Below, one piece after another: positions 8,192 through 18,021 of a stretch of 64,000 nt of DNA; positions within the stretch are counted from its first letter, which is position 1; every line of letters begins with the position of its first letter. The stretch lies in NCBI RefSeq assembly GCF_003431825.1, contig NZ_CP020083.1, forward strand, positions 558,001-622,000, written 5' to 3'. The translations under genes and the position numbers were made by a program. The notes under the pieces were generated by a model that saw only the letters and a program-made list of their open reading frames with translations, had not been told where the DNA came from and ran no database searches. The DNA comes from Blastomonas fulva (lineage in GTDB: Bacteria > Pseudomonadota > Alphaproteobacteria > Sphingomonadales > Sphingomonadaceae).

Positions 8192-8884
8192 ATGAACGAT
8201 TGCTCATCCTGCATTGTGCGAAATCGCGCGATCTGCGCCAGCCTGACCGGGGACGAACTTGCGGTCCTGGGCAAGATGGGTCGGCGGCAGAAGGTCAAGT
8301 CGGGCCACACGCTGTTGTGGGAAGGCGATGACGCGCCTGTCGTCGCCAATGTGCTCGAAGGCGTATTGAAGCTGGTCGTGTCCGCATCGGACGGGCGCGA
8401 GCAGATTGTCGGGGTGGTGTTTCCCTCCGACTTCATCGGCCGCCCCTTCGGCAAGGAAAGCCCCTATAGCGTCACCGCGATGACCGATGCCGAAGTGTGC
8501 ATCTTCAACCGCAACAGCTTTGACGATTTCGCCAGCGAGCATCCGGACCTGCAGCAGAAGCTGCTGCGCCGCACGCTCGACGAGCTCGACCGGGCGCGGC
8601 ACTGGATGATGCTGCTTGGCCGCAAGTCGGCTTCCGAGAAGGTCGCATCCTTCCTGCTCGAGATGGCCGATCGGCTGTCCGGCCAGGGCTGCAATGCCGA
8701 TGGCTCGCTCAACGGCTTCGAACTTCCCTTCGGACGCCAGCAGATCGCCGACATATTGGGGCTGACGATCGAGACGACCAGCCGCCAGCTCACCCGGATG
8801 AAGGGGGATGGCCTGCTCGCCCTGCCATCACGGCGCGAAATCGTGATCCGCAATCGCGCCGCGATGGAGGAATTGGCCGGCTAG
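8192..8884 (+). CDS. fnrL: FNR/FnrL-type oxygen-sensing transcriptional regulator
   Basis: 230 aa. The N-terminus has Cys4-X2-Cys7-X7-Cys15, and Cys103 is at the spacing of the fourth FNR ligand, so an oxygen-labile [4Fe-4S] cluster is expected. A cNMP-type beta barrel and a C-terminal winged helix follow. The recognition helix TIETTSRQL carries the E-x-x-S-R residues that in FNR read TTGAT half-sites. This matches two boxes in the window, in the ompW/ccoN gap and before hemN. SD-like AGGGAG lies just upstream of the start. Inferred activator of microaerobic genes, dimeric without oxygen. Confidence 0.9.
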   Translation: MNDCSSCIVRNRAICASLTGDELAVLGKMGRRQKVKSGHTLLWEGDDAPVVANVLEGVLKLVVSASDGREQIVGVVFPSDFIGRPFGKESPYSVTAMTDAEVCIFNRNSFDDFASEHPDLQQKLLRRTLDELDRARHWMMLLGRKSASEKVASFLLEMADRLSGQGCNADGSLNGFELPFGRQQIADILGLTIETTSRQLTRMKGDGLLALPSRREIVIRNRAAMEELAG

Positions 8885-8988
8885 CCGCTCATGACACGCT
8901 ATTGACCCACCCTGATTGCCGCCAGGCAGCGAGCCACATCCCGGCTCCGTCATGGTCAGGCAATACTGTGTCAACTCGATCTACCGCA

Positions 8989-9660
8989 TCAGAACCGGAA
9001 ACCGAGCCCTGCGCTGATCACCCAGGGGTCAAGCTCGTGCCGGGTGCGCAGAACCTCGACCCCGTTGGCGCGCCAGCTGGCGAGCGGGCGCATGAAATAG
9101 CGCTTGGCATCGACAGAGACGAACATGCCCTTGTCGTTGATCGGAACATCGACACCCGCCTGCAGTGCGGCACCTACGGTATCGTTGATCTTCTGGCTGG
9201 TCGCGCCCAGCGTTCGTGTCGTGGCGCCGGGCTTTTCGTTGATGAAGATGAAGTAGCTGGGCCCCACGCCGACATAGGGCCGAATGCCCCCTGCCTTGCC
9301 GAAATGATATTTCAGCGTGACCGTGGCGGGCACGATCTTGGCGTTGGAAACCAGGCCAGCCCCCGCCAGCGCGCCGCGTCCATCGACATCATGCTGGGTG
9401 ACTCCGGCGATCGTCTCCACCGAGATCGAATCGGCCAGGAAGTATTCGATCGCCACCGTGGGGACAAAATTGTCGTTGGCCTTGGTCTGGCTGCCCGCGG
9501 GCAGGCCGATGCGGTCCAGCTTGACGTCCCTGATCTTGCCGTCGGGCGCGACGAGCGTGCCCAGGATCTTAAAATGCACCTCACCGCTTTGCGCCATCGC
9601 CTGGCCCGGAACGGCCAGAAGCGCGGCAAGCATAGCGAACGGTACGACAGATTTTTTCAT
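8989..9660 (-). CDS. ompW: OmpW-family outer membrane protein
   Basis: 223 aa from ATG 9660, preceded by a strong AGGAGG site on the minus strand. Signal peptide MKKSVVPFAMLAALLAVPGQAMAQ. The mature part matches OmpW: a VAIEYFLADSISVETIAGV block, LKYHFGKAGGIRPYVGVGPSY, and a C-terminal GLGFRF ending in Phe, as expected for an 8-strand barrel inserted by BAM. OmpW is under FNR control in E. coli (known). Here the FNR box at 9738-9751 lies in the shared upstream region, so co-regulation with ccoN is likely. Confidence 0.9.
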   Translation of the reverse strand: MKKSVVPFAMLAALLAVPGQAMAQSGEVHFKILGTLVAPDGKIRDVKLDRIGLPAGSQTKANDNFVPTVAIEYFLADSISVETIAGVTQHDVDGRGALAGAGLVSNAKIVPATVTLKYHFGKAGGIRPYVGVGPSYFIFINEKPGATTRTLGATSQKINDTVGAALQAGVDVPINDKGMFVSVDAKRYFMRPLASWRANGVEVLRTRHELDPWVISAGLGFRF

Positions 9661-9737
9661 GTGATCACTCCTCCTTGAGTGAACGCATCCCTGGCCCCGG
9701 ATGCTGGCCAGCGCATTGATGCGGCGCAAAAATTTCG

Positions 9738-9751
9738 TTGATCGTGATCAA
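9738..9751. promoter_or_regulatory. perfect FNR box in the ompW-ccoN divergent region
   Basis: TTGATCGTGATCAA is an exact match to the FNR/FixK consensus TTGAT-N4-ATCAA. It lies 78 bp upstream of the ompW start and 82 bp upstream of the ccoN start, so it could serve both. No clear -10 element is visible at the spacing expected for a class II site, so the start points are not assigned. Confidence 0.85.
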
Positions 9752-9833
9752 TGTTTTGTGGGCCAGCCGGGTCCATCAGCAGCCGTAAGGAAGCGCAGAT
9801 CCTGATGAGTCTGCGCGCACGGGGACAAGGTAT

Positions 9834-11501
9834 ATGGATGGTTTGGTTTTAAGGGCCGGTGGCTGGCTGGGGCTGGCTTTGCTGGCACTCGCGATGGCGA
9901 TACTGGCGGTCGATTGGCCGTTTGCGGTGCACATGACGATCGTGATGATCGCTTGCCTGGCGGTATTGTGGTTCACGATCAGTCGCGCCGACTATGGCGC
10001 GATGGCGCGGGGCATGCTGAAACTGCCCGCCGATCTTGGCCAGTATGACGACGACCCGGTCCGCTGGGGTGTCATTGCGACGCTGTTCTGGGGCGTCGCC
10101 GGGATGGCCGCGGGGCTGTTCATCGCGCTGCAGCTCGCCTTCCCCATGCTCAACCTCAATTTCGAATACACCACCTTCGGACGGCTGCGGCCACTGCACA
10201 CCTCTGCGGTGATCTTCGCGTTCGGCGGCAATGCGCTGATCGCGACCAGCTTCTATGTCGTCCAGCGCACCTGCCGCGCGCGCCTCGCCTTCCCGTCGAT
10301 GGCCCGCTTCGTGTTCTGGGGCTATCAGCTGTTCATCGTGCTGGCCGCCACCGGCTATCTTATGGGGGTCACCGAAGCCAAGGAATATGCCGAGCCCGAA
10401 TGGTATGTCGATCTGTGGCTGACGGTCGTGTGGCTGTGCTACCTCGCGGTTTTCATCGGCACCATCGTGCGCCGCCGCGAGCCGCACATCTATGTCGCCA
10501 ACTGGTTCTATCTCGCCTTCATCATCACCGTGGCCATGCTCCACGTGGTCAACAACCTGTCGATGCCCGCCTCCATCTTCGGATCGAAGAGCTACTCGGC
10601 GTTCGCAGGCGTGCAGGATGCGCTGACCCAGTGGTGGTACGGCCATAACGCGGTCGGCTTCTTCCTGACCGCGGGCTTCCTGGCGATGATGTATTACTTC
10701 GTCCCCAAGCAGGCCGAGCGTCCGGTCTACAGCTATCGACTGTCGATCATCCACTTCTGGTCGCTGATCTTCCTGTATATCTGGGCAGGCCCGCACCACC
10801 TCCACTACACCGCGCTGCCCGACTGGGCGCAGACGCTGGGCATGGTGTTCTCGATCATGCTGTGGATGCCCAGCTGGGGCGGGATGATCAATGGCCTGAT
10901 GACGCTCAACGGCGCCTGGGACAAGATCCGCACCGATCCGATCATCCGCATGATGGTGATGGCGCTCGCCTTCTACGGCATGAGCACCTTCGAAGGCCCG
11001 ATGATGTCGATCAAATGGGTCAACTCGATGTCGCACTACACCGACTGGACCATCGGCCACGTCCACTCCGGCGCTTTGGGCTGGAACGGCATGATCACCT
11101 TTGCCTGTGTCTATTATCTGGTGCCGCGCCTGTGGAACCGTCCGCGCCTGTACAGCCTGCGCATGGTCAACTGGCACTTCTGGCTCTCGACCGTGGGCAT
11201 CGTGTTCTACGCCGCCGCGATGTGGGTCGCCGGCATGATGCAGGGCCTGATGTGGCGCGAATACGGAGCCGACGGATACCTCGTCTACAGCTTCGTCGAA
11301 AGCGTCGCGGCGATGCACCCGATGTACCTGATCCGCGCTGCGGGCGGCCTGCTCTATCTCGCCGGGTTCATCGTGATGATCGTCAACGTCTGGGCCACGA
11401 TCAAGGGCCATATCCGCGAGGAAAAGCCGATGACCGAGACGCCCCACAACCCCGCTGCTGACCGTCCGCTGGTCGCTGCCGCCGCCGTCAAGGGAGCCTG
11501 A
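9834..11501 (+). CDS. ccoN: cbb3-type cytochrome c oxidase subunit I
   Basis: 555 aa, about twelve membrane segments. Haem and copper ligand blocks are visible: [10 protein letters not shown] (low-spin haem His), [11 protein letters not shown] (CuB His and neighbouring residues), [13 protein letters not shown] (CuB His pair) and [11 protein letters not shown] (haem ligands). This is the catalytic subunit that reduces oxygen with high affinity. It is the first gene of an unbroken operon running to 17875, two bases before ccoO. The start at 9834 has AAGG a few bases upstream. Confidence 0.96.
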   Translation: MDGLVLRAGGWLGLALLALAMAILAVDWPFAVHMTIVMIACLAVLWFTISRADYGAMARGMLKLPADLGQYDDDPVRWGVIATLFWGVAGMAAGLFIALQLAFPMLNLNFEYTTFGRLRPLHTSAVIFAFGGNALIATSFYVVQRTCRARLAFPSMARFVFWGYQLFIVLAATGYLMGVTEAKEYAEPEWYVDLWLTVVWLCYLAVFIGTIVRRREPHIYVANWFYLAFIITVAMLHVVNNLSMPASIFGSKSYSAFAGVQDALTQWWYGHNAVGFFLTAGFLAMMYYFVPKQAERPVYSYRLSIIHFWSLIFLYIWAGPHHLHYTALPDWAQTLGMVFSIMLWMPSWGGMINGLMTLNGAWDKIRTDPIIRMMVMALAFYGMSTFEGPMMSIKWVNSMSHYTDWTIGHVHSGALGWNGMITFACVYYLVPRLWNRPRLYSLRMVNWHFWLSTVGIVFYAAAMWVAGMMQGLMWREYGADGYLVYSFVESVAAMHPMYLIRAAGGLLYLAGFIVMIVNVWATIKGHIREEKPMTETPHNPAADRPLVAAAAVKGA

Positions 11502-11503
11502 TC

Positions 11504-12310
11504 ATGGCCGACACCAACGCCGAACCGCGCTTCAGCCACAAGAAGCTGGAACGCAACGTCACCCTGCTGGGGCTGGGCGCGCTGGTCGCCGTCGCCATCG
11601 GCGGCATCGTCGAGATCGCGCCCTTGTTCTGGATCGACAACACCATCGAGAAGGTGGACGGCATGCGCCCCTACACCCCGCTCGAGCTGTCGGGCCGCAA
11701 CATCTACATGCGCGAGGGCTGCTATACCTGCCACAGCCAGATGATCCGTCCGTTCCGCGACGAGGTCGAACGGTACGGGCACTACAGCCTGGCCGCAGAA
11801 AGCATGTACGACCACCCGTTCCAATGGGGATCCAAGCGCACCGGGCCTGACCTTGCGCGCGTCGGCAACCGCTATTCGGACGAATGGCACCGCGCGCATC
11901 TCATCGATCCGCGCAGCGTGGTCGGCGAATCGATCATGCCGCCTTATGCCTTCCTTGCCGAGCGCGAGCTTGACGCAGGCGACATGGCCAACGACCTGAC
12001 CGCGCTGTCGCGGGTGGGGGTACCCTATGACAAGGCCGCAATCGCCGCCGCCAACGCCGATCTGAAGGCGCAGGCCGATCCGAACGCCGACGGCGCGGCA
12101 GAGCTGCAGGCGCGCTATCCCAAGGCGCAGGTCCGCGACTTCGACGGTGATCCGACCCGGATCACCGAGATGGATGCGCTGATCGCCTATTTGCAGATGC
12201 TGGGCACTCTGGTCGATGTCGAAAAGGCTGCGCCGCAAGACCAGGGCGCTGCGCCCGCACCCGCCGCCGCCGCTGCGACGTCGGCCACCGCGAAGGGAGT
12301 ACGGCCATGA
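11504..12310 (+). CDS. ccoO: cbb3-type cytochrome c oxidase subunit II (mono-haem)
   Basis: 268 aa. One N-terminal membrane anchor (~residues 20-40), then the haem c site CYTCH (73-77) and the family block [25 protein letters not shown] carries the likely Met axial ligand. The C-terminus ends in an Ala/Pro-rich tail not needed for function. The stop overlaps the ccoQ start (ATGA). Confidence 0.95.
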   Translation: MADTNAEPRFSHKKLERNVTLLGLGALVAVAIGGIVEIAPLFWIDNTIEKVDGMRPYTPLELSGRNIYMREGCYTCHSQMIRPFRDEVERYGHYSLAAESMYDHPFQWGSKRTGPDLARVGNRYSDEWHRAHLIDPRSVVGESIMPPYAFLAERELDAGDMANDLTALSRVGVPYDKAAIAAANADLKAQADPNADGAAELQARYPKAQVRDFDGDPTRITEMDALIAYLQMLGTLVDVEKAAPQDQGAAPAPAAAAATSATAKGVRP

Positions 12311-12465
12311 GCTACGATGAACTGCGCCACTTCGCCGACAGCTGGGGCCTGCTCGCCATGACCGTGCTGTTCCTCGGCCTTATCGCCTGGCCCTTCCGCA
12401 AGGGCGCGCGTCAGCACAACCACGACGCGGCAAACATGATCTTCAGGGACGACGACAATGTCTGA
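12307..12465 (+). CDS. ccoQ: cbb3-type oxidase small subunit CcoQ
   Basis: 52 aa: a single membrane span (residues ~13-30, [16 protein letters not shown]) followed by a short basic and acidic cytoplasmic tail, as in CcoQ/FixQ. The start overlaps the stop of ccoO and the end overlaps the start of ccoP by 8 bases. In other bacteria CcoQ stabilises the complex and CcoP association (known). Confidence 0.9.
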   Translation: MSYDELRHFADSWGLLAMTVLFLGLIAWPFRKGARQHNHDAANMIFRDDDNV

Positions 12466-13405
12466 CAAATCGCGCTTGGACGAACCCACCGGCACCCACA
12501 CCGTCGGCCATGAATGGGACGGCATCGAGGAGCTCAACACCCCGCTGCCGCGCTGGTGGCTGTGGACCTTCTACGCCTGCATCGCCTGGGCAGCGGTCTA
12601 TGTGGTGCTCTATCCCGCCTGGCCGATGGTCAACAGCGCGACGCAGGGCGTGCTGGGCTGGAGCAGCCGCGGCGATCTGGAAAAGGAAATGGCGGGCCAC
12701 ACCGCGCGGCGCGCGCCGATCGTGGGCGCCATCGCCTCCATCCCGATTGCCGCCCTGCCCTCAAAGCCCGAACTGCTCGAAGCGGCGATCCAGGGCGGCA
12801 GCGCTGCGTTCAAGGTGCATTGCGTGCAGTGCCATGGCGCGGGCGGCGCAGGCGTTGTCGGCCTCTATCCCAGCCTGACCGATGACGACTGGCTGTGGGG
12901 CGGCGACCTTGCCAATATCGAGACCACGCTGATCCATGGCATCCGCAATCCGGACCATGACCAGACCCGCCTCAACGTGATGCCCGCATTTGGCCGCGAC
13001 GGCATATTGGACAGCGCCGCGATCAACGATCTGGTCAGCCATGTCCGCGTGATCAGCCGCCAGGAAAAACCCAGCGCGGCTTCCGCGCGCGGCGCCGCAT
13101 TGTTCGAGAACAACTGTGTGGCGTGCCATGGCACCAATGGCGAAGGCATTCGCGAGCTCGGCGCGCCTAAGCTGACCGATGCGGTATGGCTTTACGGCGG
13201 GAGCCGCGATGCCATCGCGAAGACCATCCACAACCCCCGCAACGGCGTGATGCCGCGCTGGAACGACAAGCTGGACGCGGTGACGATCCGCATGCTGGCG
13301 GCCTATGTCCACTCGCTGGGCGGCGGCGAGGATGCGCCCGCGCCGGTCGCGCCTGCGGCTGCAGAAGCGGCCGCCGTCCCCGACAAGGTCCCGGCCAATG
13401 GCTAA
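12458..13405 (+). CDS. ccoP: cbb3-type cytochrome c oxidase subunit III (di-haem)
   Basis: 315 aa. The N-terminal FixP domain (HEWDGIEELNTPLPRWW) precedes one membrane helix. Two haem c sites follow: CVQCH (122-126) and CVACH (220-224), with Met ligands in NVMPAFG and NGVMPRW. It passes electrons from cytochrome c to CcoO/CcoN. The tail is Ala/Pro-rich. The last codons overlap the ccoG start. Confidence 0.95.
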   Translation: MSDKSRLDEPTGTHTVGHEWDGIEELNTPLPRWWLWTFYACIAWAAVYVVLYPAWPMVNSATQGVLGWSSRGDLEKEMAGHTARRAPIVGAIASIPIAALPSKPELLEAAIQGGSAAFKVHCVQCHGAGGAGVVGLYPSLTDDDWLWGGDLANIETTLIHGIRNPDHDQTRLNVMPAFGRDGILDSAAINDLVSHVRVISRQEKPSAASARGAALFENNCVACHGTNGEGIRELGAPKLTDAVWLYGGSRDAIAKTIHNPRNGVMPRWNDKLDAVTIRMLAAYVHSLGGGEDAPAPVAPAAAEAAAVPDKVPANG

Positions 13406-14852
13406 TCCAGACGTGCTTGCAGGCAGCGAGGGCCCGCTCTACGCCGCTCGCAAGGGTGTCTACCCCAAGAAGGTGGACGGCACCTTCCGCCGCCTGAAAT
13501 GGGTGATCATGGCGGTCACCCTGGCGATCTATTACGGCACGCCGTGGATCCGCTGGGACCGGGGCCCCTATGCGCCCGATCAGGCGGTGCTGGTCGATCT
13601 GGCCAACCGGCGGTTCTACATGTTTCAGATAGAGATCTGGCCGCATGAGTTCTATTATGTCGCGGGCCTGCTGATCATGGCGGGGATCGGGCTGTTCCTC
13701 GTCACCAGCGCGGTCGGCCGTGCCTGGTGCGGCTATGCCTGCCCGCAGACGGTGTGGACCGATCTGTTCCAGCATGTCGACCGGCTGGTCGATGGCGATC
13801 GGAACGCGCAGATCCGGCTCGCCAATGGCCCGTGGACCGCCGAAAAGATCGCGAGGCGCGCGGCCAAATACGCGATCTACCTTGCCATCGCTTTCTGGAC
13901 CGGCGGCGCGTGGATCATGTATTTCGCCGACGCGCCGACGCTGACCCGCGATTTCTGGGCCGGCGATGCGGCGTTCATTGCCTATGGCACCGTTGCCGCG
14001 CTGACCGCGACGACCTTCGTGCTCGGCGGCTTCATGCGCGAGCAGGTGTGCATCTATATGTGCCCCTGGCCGCGTATCCAGACCGCGATGATGGACGAAA
14101 AATCGCTGCTGGTGACCTACAAGGACTGGCGCGGCGAGCCGCGCGGCAGCCTCAAGAAGGCGCTGGCGCATCCTGGATCGGTCGGTGATTGCGTCGATTG
14201 CAACCAGTGCGTCGCGGTCTGCCCCACCGGTATCGACATCCGCGAAGGACCGCAGATCGGCTGCATCACCTGCGCCTTGTGCATCGATGCCTGCGACACC
14301 GTGATGGCGCAGGTCGGCCGCCCGCGCGGGCTGATCGACTATTGCGCGCTCGATGATGTCGCGGTCGAAAAGGCGGGCGGCACCGCTCCGCCGGTGCTCA
14401 AGACGCTGCTGCGTCCGCGGCTGATGGTCTATCTCGGTATCTGGAGCGCGATCGGCGCGGCGATGCTGTTCTCGCTGGGCGAACGCACCCGGCTAGATCT
14501 TGCCGTCCAGCACGAGCGCAGCCCGCTGTTCGTCCAGCTGTCCGACGGGATGATCCGCAACAACTACACGCTCAAGCTGCGCAACATGGAAACCCGCCCG
14601 CGCAAGGTCGCGATCACGGTCAGCGGCCTGCCCGGCGCGCAATTGTGGACCGAGAACGGATCGCGCGAAAAAGCCAGCCAGCGGGTCTTGATGACGATCT
14701 CGCCCGACAGCGTCACCCGCGTCCGCCTGTTCGTCGCAGCGCCGTCCGAGGGCCCTGCGCGGCAGGACTTCACCATCGCCACGATCGGCCGCGATGGCGA
14801 CCCGCGCGGCGATGAAGACACCATCCAGTTCGATCGCCCGGAGGCACAATGA
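13398..14852 (+). CDS. ccoG: CcoG/FixG ferredoxin-like copper-handling assembly protein
   Basis: 484 aa from ATG 13398, which overlaps the ccoP stop; the longer upstream frame is a shadow of ccoP. Several N-terminal membrane helices include the WCGYACPQTVW motif (NapH-like). A 2x[4Fe-4S] ferredoxin region follows (CVDCNQCVAVCP, then CITCALCIDACD), and the C-terminus is an Ig-like periplasmic domain. CcoG homologues reduce Cu(II) to Cu(I) for CuB insertion in CcoN (known). Confidence 0.94.
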   Translation: MANPDVLAGSEGPLYAARKGVYPKKVDGTFRRLKWVIMAVTLAIYYGTPWIRWDRGPYAPDQAVLVDLANRRFYMFQIEIWPHEFYYVAGLLIMAGIGLFLVTSAVGRAWCGYACPQTVWTDLFQHVDRLVDGDRNAQIRLANGPWTAEKIARRAAKYAIYLAIAFWTGGAWIMYFADAPTLTRDFWAGDAAFIAYGTVAALTATTFVLGGFMREQVCIYMCPWPRIQTAMMDEKSLLVTYKDWRGEPRGSLKKALAHPGSVGDCVDCNQCVAVCPTGIDIREGPQIGCITCALCIDACDTVMAQVGRPRGLIDYCALDDVAVEKAGGTAPPVLKTLLRPRLMVYLGIWSAIGAAMLFSLGERTRLDLAVQHERSPLFVQLSDGMIRNNYTLKLRNMETRPRKVAITVSGLPGAQLWTENGSREKASQRVLMTISPDSVTRVRLFVAAPSEGPARQDFTIATIGRDGDPRGDEDTIQFDRPEAQ

Positions 14853-15322
14853 TGAGCACCCTGCCCGCAAAGAAGCTGTTCACCGGCTGGCACATGACCG
14901 CAATCCTGGTCGGGTTCTTCGCCATCGTCATGGCGGTGAACTTCACCATGGCGCGGCTGGCCTATTCGACCTTTGGCGGCAAGGTGGTCGAAAACAGCTA
15001 TGTCGCCAGCCAGCAGTACAACGATCTGCTCGCCCGCGCAGAGGTACAGGACCAGATGGGCTGGACCCAGTCGGTGTGGCTCGATCGGACCCGGCACATG
15101 CGCATCACACTGGGGCAGGATGGCCGGCCGCTTGCGATTACGAGCGCCACCGCCACGGTCAGCCACCCGCTGGGCAGCGTGCCTTCGCGCACGCTGACGA
15201 TGGTGCGCGATGGCAAGGGCGGAATGATCTCCACCGCCCCGCTGGAGCAGGGCCGCTGGCGGGTGGACCTTATCGTCCGCCACGACGCGCAGGAAGCCCG
15301 CTACCGGAGCGACGTGCGATGA
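14849..15322 (+). CDS. ccoH: FixH/CcoH family cbb3 oxidase assembly protein
   Basis: 157 aa. An N-terminal membrane anchor (MTAILVGFFAIVMAVNFTMA, ~residues 16-35) is followed by the FixH-type periplasmic domain, including SYVASQQYND, an RPL block and the terminal GRWRVDLIVRHD. It starts on the ccoG stop (ATGATGA) and ends on the ccoI start. Required with CcoGIS for oxidase assembly in other bacteria (known). Confidence 0.92.
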   Translation: MMSTLPAKKLFTGWHMTAILVGFFAIVMAVNFTMARLAYSTFGGKVVENSYVASQQYNDLLARAEVQDQMGWTQSVWLDRTRHMRITLGQDGRPLAITSATATVSHPLGSVPSRTLTMVRDGKGGMISTAPLEQGRWRVDLIVRHDAQEARYRSDVR

Positions 15323-17478
15323 ACGCGTTCGCCAGCCTCACCCCCCGCCCCGCCCCGCGGCCGGCAAACCCGCCCGCGCTGATCGAGCGCGACTTTGCCG
15401 TGCCCGATATCCGCTGCGCGGGCTGCATATCCAAGCTTGAGCAGGGCCTGGTGCGCGACTCGCGCATCCATTCGGCGCGGGTCAACTTCACCGAAAAGCG
15501 GGTGCACGTCTCGTGCACCGCCGATGCGCAGATGCCTGATCTGCTGGGCGCGTTCACCTCGCTGGGGTTCGAGGCGCATCCGATCGGCGATGGCCCGAAG
15601 GACATCGACCCCGATGCGGCAAACAGCCGCGAACTGCTGCGCGCGGTCGCGGTGTCCGGCTTTGCGATGATGAACATCATGCTGCTGTCGGTTTCGGTCT
15701 GGTCGGGGGCGGCTGGCGTGACCCGCGACCTGTTCCACTGGCTCTCGGCGATGATCGCGCTGCCGACCATCGCCTATGCAGGCCGCCCGTTCTTCCGCTC
15801 GGCCTGGCGCGCGCTTGCGCATGGCCACACCAACATGGACGTGCCGATCAGCATCGGCGTCACGCTGGCCACCGCCCTCAGCCTGTACGAGACTGCGACC
15901 CACGGCCCGCATGCCTATTTCGACAGCGCGGTGATGCTGCTGTTCTTCCTGCTGTGCGGCCGCTGGCTCGACAGCGTGATGCGGGACCGCGCGCGTGGAG
16001 GCGTCACCGCGCTGCTGCGCAACATGGGCACCGGCGCGATGGTGTTCGATTCGGATGGCTCCACCCGCTGGGTCGATGCGACCGAGCTCAACCCCGGCAT
16101 GGTCATGCTGGTGGCGGCAGGCGAGCGGCTGGCGGCCGACGGCGTGATCGTTGCTGGCGCCAGCCGGATCGACCTGTCGCTGCTCACCGGCGAGAGCGCG
16201 CCGCAGGAAGCGGGGACGGACGATGTCGTGCATGCCGGAACGCTTAACCTGGAAACTCCGATCCGGGTGCGCGTGACCGCCGCGGGCACCGACACCGCGA
16301 TCGCCGATATCGCGCGACTCATGGGCGAGGCATCGCAGGGCAAGTCGCGCTATGTCCGCATCGCTGACCGCGCCGCAAGGCTCTATGCGCCTGCCGTCCA
16401 CACGCTTGCTCTGATGGCATTTGGCGGCTGGATGCTGGCTGGCGCAGGCTTGCACGATGCGCTGCTGATCTCGGTCGCGGTACTGATCATCACCTGCCCC
16501 TGCGCGCTGGGCCTTGCCGTTCCCGCCGCGCAGATCGTGGCGGCAGGCGCGCTGATGAAGGTCGGCGTGTTGATCAAGGATGGCTCCGCGCTCGAGCGGC
16601 TGGCCGAGGTCGACCGCGCGCTGATCGACAAGACCGGCACGCTGACCTTGGGTCGCCCGGTCGCGAGCAACCTCTACGAGATTGCGCCGGAGCACCACGC
16701 GCTGCTGCTCGCGCTGGCCCGCGCGAGCCGCCATCCCTTGAGCGCCGCGCTGACCCGCGATCTGGGGGCGCAGGGAATTGCTGCGGCGGAAGTCACCCAC
16801 GTGCAGGAAACGCCGGGCTTTGGCGTCGAGGCACAATGGCAGGGCCATATCGTCACTCTGGGCCGCCCCCAGCAGGGCGATGCGGGCACCGAGCTTGCCA
16901 CCGAGCTTGCCATCGACATGCAGCCGGTCGCGTTGGTGCGCTTTGCCGATGCGCTGCGCCCCGATGCGATCGATGCCATCGCCGCGCTGAAGGCGCAGGG
17001 CATCGATGCGATGATCCTGTCGGGAGATCGCGCCGCCGCGGTTGCCCCAGTCGCGCGCACCCTGGGCCTCACCGCGATCACCGGCATGAACCCGCAGGAC
17101 AAGCTCGCTGCGATCGCACGCCACACCGGCGCCGGGCTCAAGGTGCTGATGATCGGCGACGGGCTCAACGATGGCCCCGCGCTCGCCGCAGGCCACGCCT
17201 CGATGGCGCCGGGCAGCGCCAGCGATGTCGGCAAGAACGCCTCAGACTGCATCTTCCTTGGCGACCGGCTGATGCCCGTTGCCGACACCATCCGCATGGC
17301 GCGGCGGACGCAAGCCATCGTCCGGCAGAACTTCATGCTCGCCATCGGCTACAACGTCATCGCGGTGCCACTGGCATTCGCCGGGCTGGTGACGCCGCTG
17401 GTCGCCGCGCTCGCGATGTCGGGATCTTCGCTGATCGTGGTCAGCAACGCCTTGCGCCTCAAGAGGACCTTGAAATGA
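15319..17478 (+). CDS. ccoI: CcoI/FixI copper-transporting P1B-type ATPase
   Basis: 719 aa from ATG 15319; an upstream in-frame extension overlaps ccoH and is not used. A heavy-metal domain with CAGC (Cys33, Cys36) is followed by the membrane CPC motif (393-395), phosphorylation site DKTGTLT (Asp437), a SRHPLSAAL HP motif and a GDGLND hinge (from ~residue 613). It exports Cu(I) to the periplasm for cbb3 assembly (CopA2/FixI branch). The stop overlaps ccoS. Confidence 0.95.
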   Translation: MNAFASLTPRPAPRPANPPALIERDFAVPDIRCAGCISKLEQGLVRDSRIHSARVNFTEKRVHVSCTADAQMPDLLGAFTSLGFEAHPIGDGPKDIDPDAANSRELLRAVAVSGFAMMNIMLLSVSVWSGAAGVTRDLFHWLSAMIALPTIAYAGRPFFRSAWRALAHGHTNMDVPISIGVTLATALSLYETATHGPHAYFDSAVMLLFFLLCGRWLDSVMRDRARGGVTALLRNMGTGAMVFDSDGSTRWVDATELNPGMVMLVAAGERLAADGVIVAGASRIDLSLLTGESAPQEAGTDDVVHAGTLNLETPIRVRVTAAGTDTAIADIARLMGEASQGKSRYVRIADRAARLYAPAVHTLALMAFGGWMLAGAGLHDALLISVAVLIITCPCALGLAVPAAQIVAAGALMKVGVLIKDGSALERLAEVDRALIDKTGTLTLGRPVASNLYEIAPEHHALLLALARASRHPLSAALTRDLGAQGIAAAEVTHVQETPGFGVEAQWQGHIVTLGRPQQGDAGTELATELAIDMQPVALVRFADALRPDAIDAIAALKAQGIDAMILSGDRAAAVAPVARTLGLTAITGMNPQDKLAAIARHTGAGLKVLMIGDGLNDGPALAAGHASMAPGSASDVGKNASDCIFLGDRLMPVADTIRMARRTQAIVRQNFMLAIGYNVIAVPLAFAGLVTPLVAALAMSGSSLIVVSNALRLKRTLK

Positions 17479-17636
17479 ACGGTCTGCTCGTTCTCATCCC
17501 CATCGCGCTGTTTCTCGGGCTGCTCGGGCTCGCGGCGTTCTTCTGGTCGCTCAAGCGCGGCCAGTTCGACGACATGGATGGCGCCGCGCTGCGCATCTTT
17601 GTCGAGGACGAAGAGGACAAGGCGGTGCAGCCATGA
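17475..17636 (+). CDS. ccoS: cbb3-type oxidase assembly protein CcoS
   Basis: 53 aa. One membrane helix (LLVLIPIALFLGLLGLAAFFWSL is the span, residues ~4-26), then the hallmark KRGQFDDMDGAALRIF, seen in nearly all CcoS proteins. It starts on the ccoI stop and ends on the start of the next small gene. CcoS is needed for cofactor insertion into CcoN (known). Confidence 0.95.
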   Translation: MNGLLVLIPIALFLGLLGLAAFFWSLKRGQFDDMDGAALRIFVEDEEDKAVQP

Positions 17637-17875
17637 ACCCGCTCGCAAGGGACCTGCGCGCGATCTGTGCACTGCTGATCGCCACCGCCATGATCCACGC
17701 CCCTCTCGCCCAGGCAGACGCGCAGATGATCGCGGTGAGCAACTGCAACGGCGGCATGAGCCTGCTGGTCATCCCGCAGGACGACAGCGCCCCAGGCAAG
17801 GGCGGCGGCAATGACTGCGCCAAGGCATGCCATGGCATGTGCGAGCGGCGGGGCAAGAGCCTGAAACGGGGATAG
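17633..17875 (+). CDS. small secreted Cys/His-containing protein at the end of the cco operon
   Basis: 80 aa, family not recognised. A hydrophobic N-terminus (residues ~8-30, ending LAQADA) looks like a signal peptide. The mature part has Cys38, Cys62, Cys66, His67, Met69 and Cys70 in a CAKACHGMC cluster, and a basic tail. ATG overlaps the ccoS stop (ATGA), so it is translated with the oxidase assembly genes. A periplasmic metal-binding, perhaps copper, role is an inference from residues and context only. A hairpin follows at 17868-17897, partly inside the 3' end. Confidence 0.6.
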   Translation: MNPLARDLRAICALLIATAMIHAPLAQADAQMIAVSNCNGGMSLLVIPQDDSAPGKGGGNDCAKACHGMCERRGKSLKRG

Positions 17876-18009
17876 GCCAGGCACTTCGGCCGTCCCCTGC
17901 CCCTGTACAGAGACGTGACGGTTACCCGCGATAGCCAATGGCCCGGCGCTGAGGGTTACCGATCCCGAAAACCCGGCGGCTGGCGCATTTCAGACTTTTG
18001 TAAGCAATT

Positions 18010-18021
18010 GCCCATATGGGC
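18010..18021. promoter_or_regulatory. 12-base palindrome at the start codon of the GGDEF/EAL gene
   Basis: GCCCATATGGGC is a perfect palindrome that contains the first possible ATG (18016). It could form a small hairpin hiding the start or be an operator. The preceding gap (17876-18009) shows a hairpin near its left end and no other clear signal. Confidence 0.3.

Noticed and set aside
17868..17897. GGGGA..TCCCC hairpin at the end of the cco operon as a firm terminator
   Set aside because: It overlaps the last codons of the small gene and has no T-run, so it is mentioned in that gene's entry and not listed as a separate terminator.
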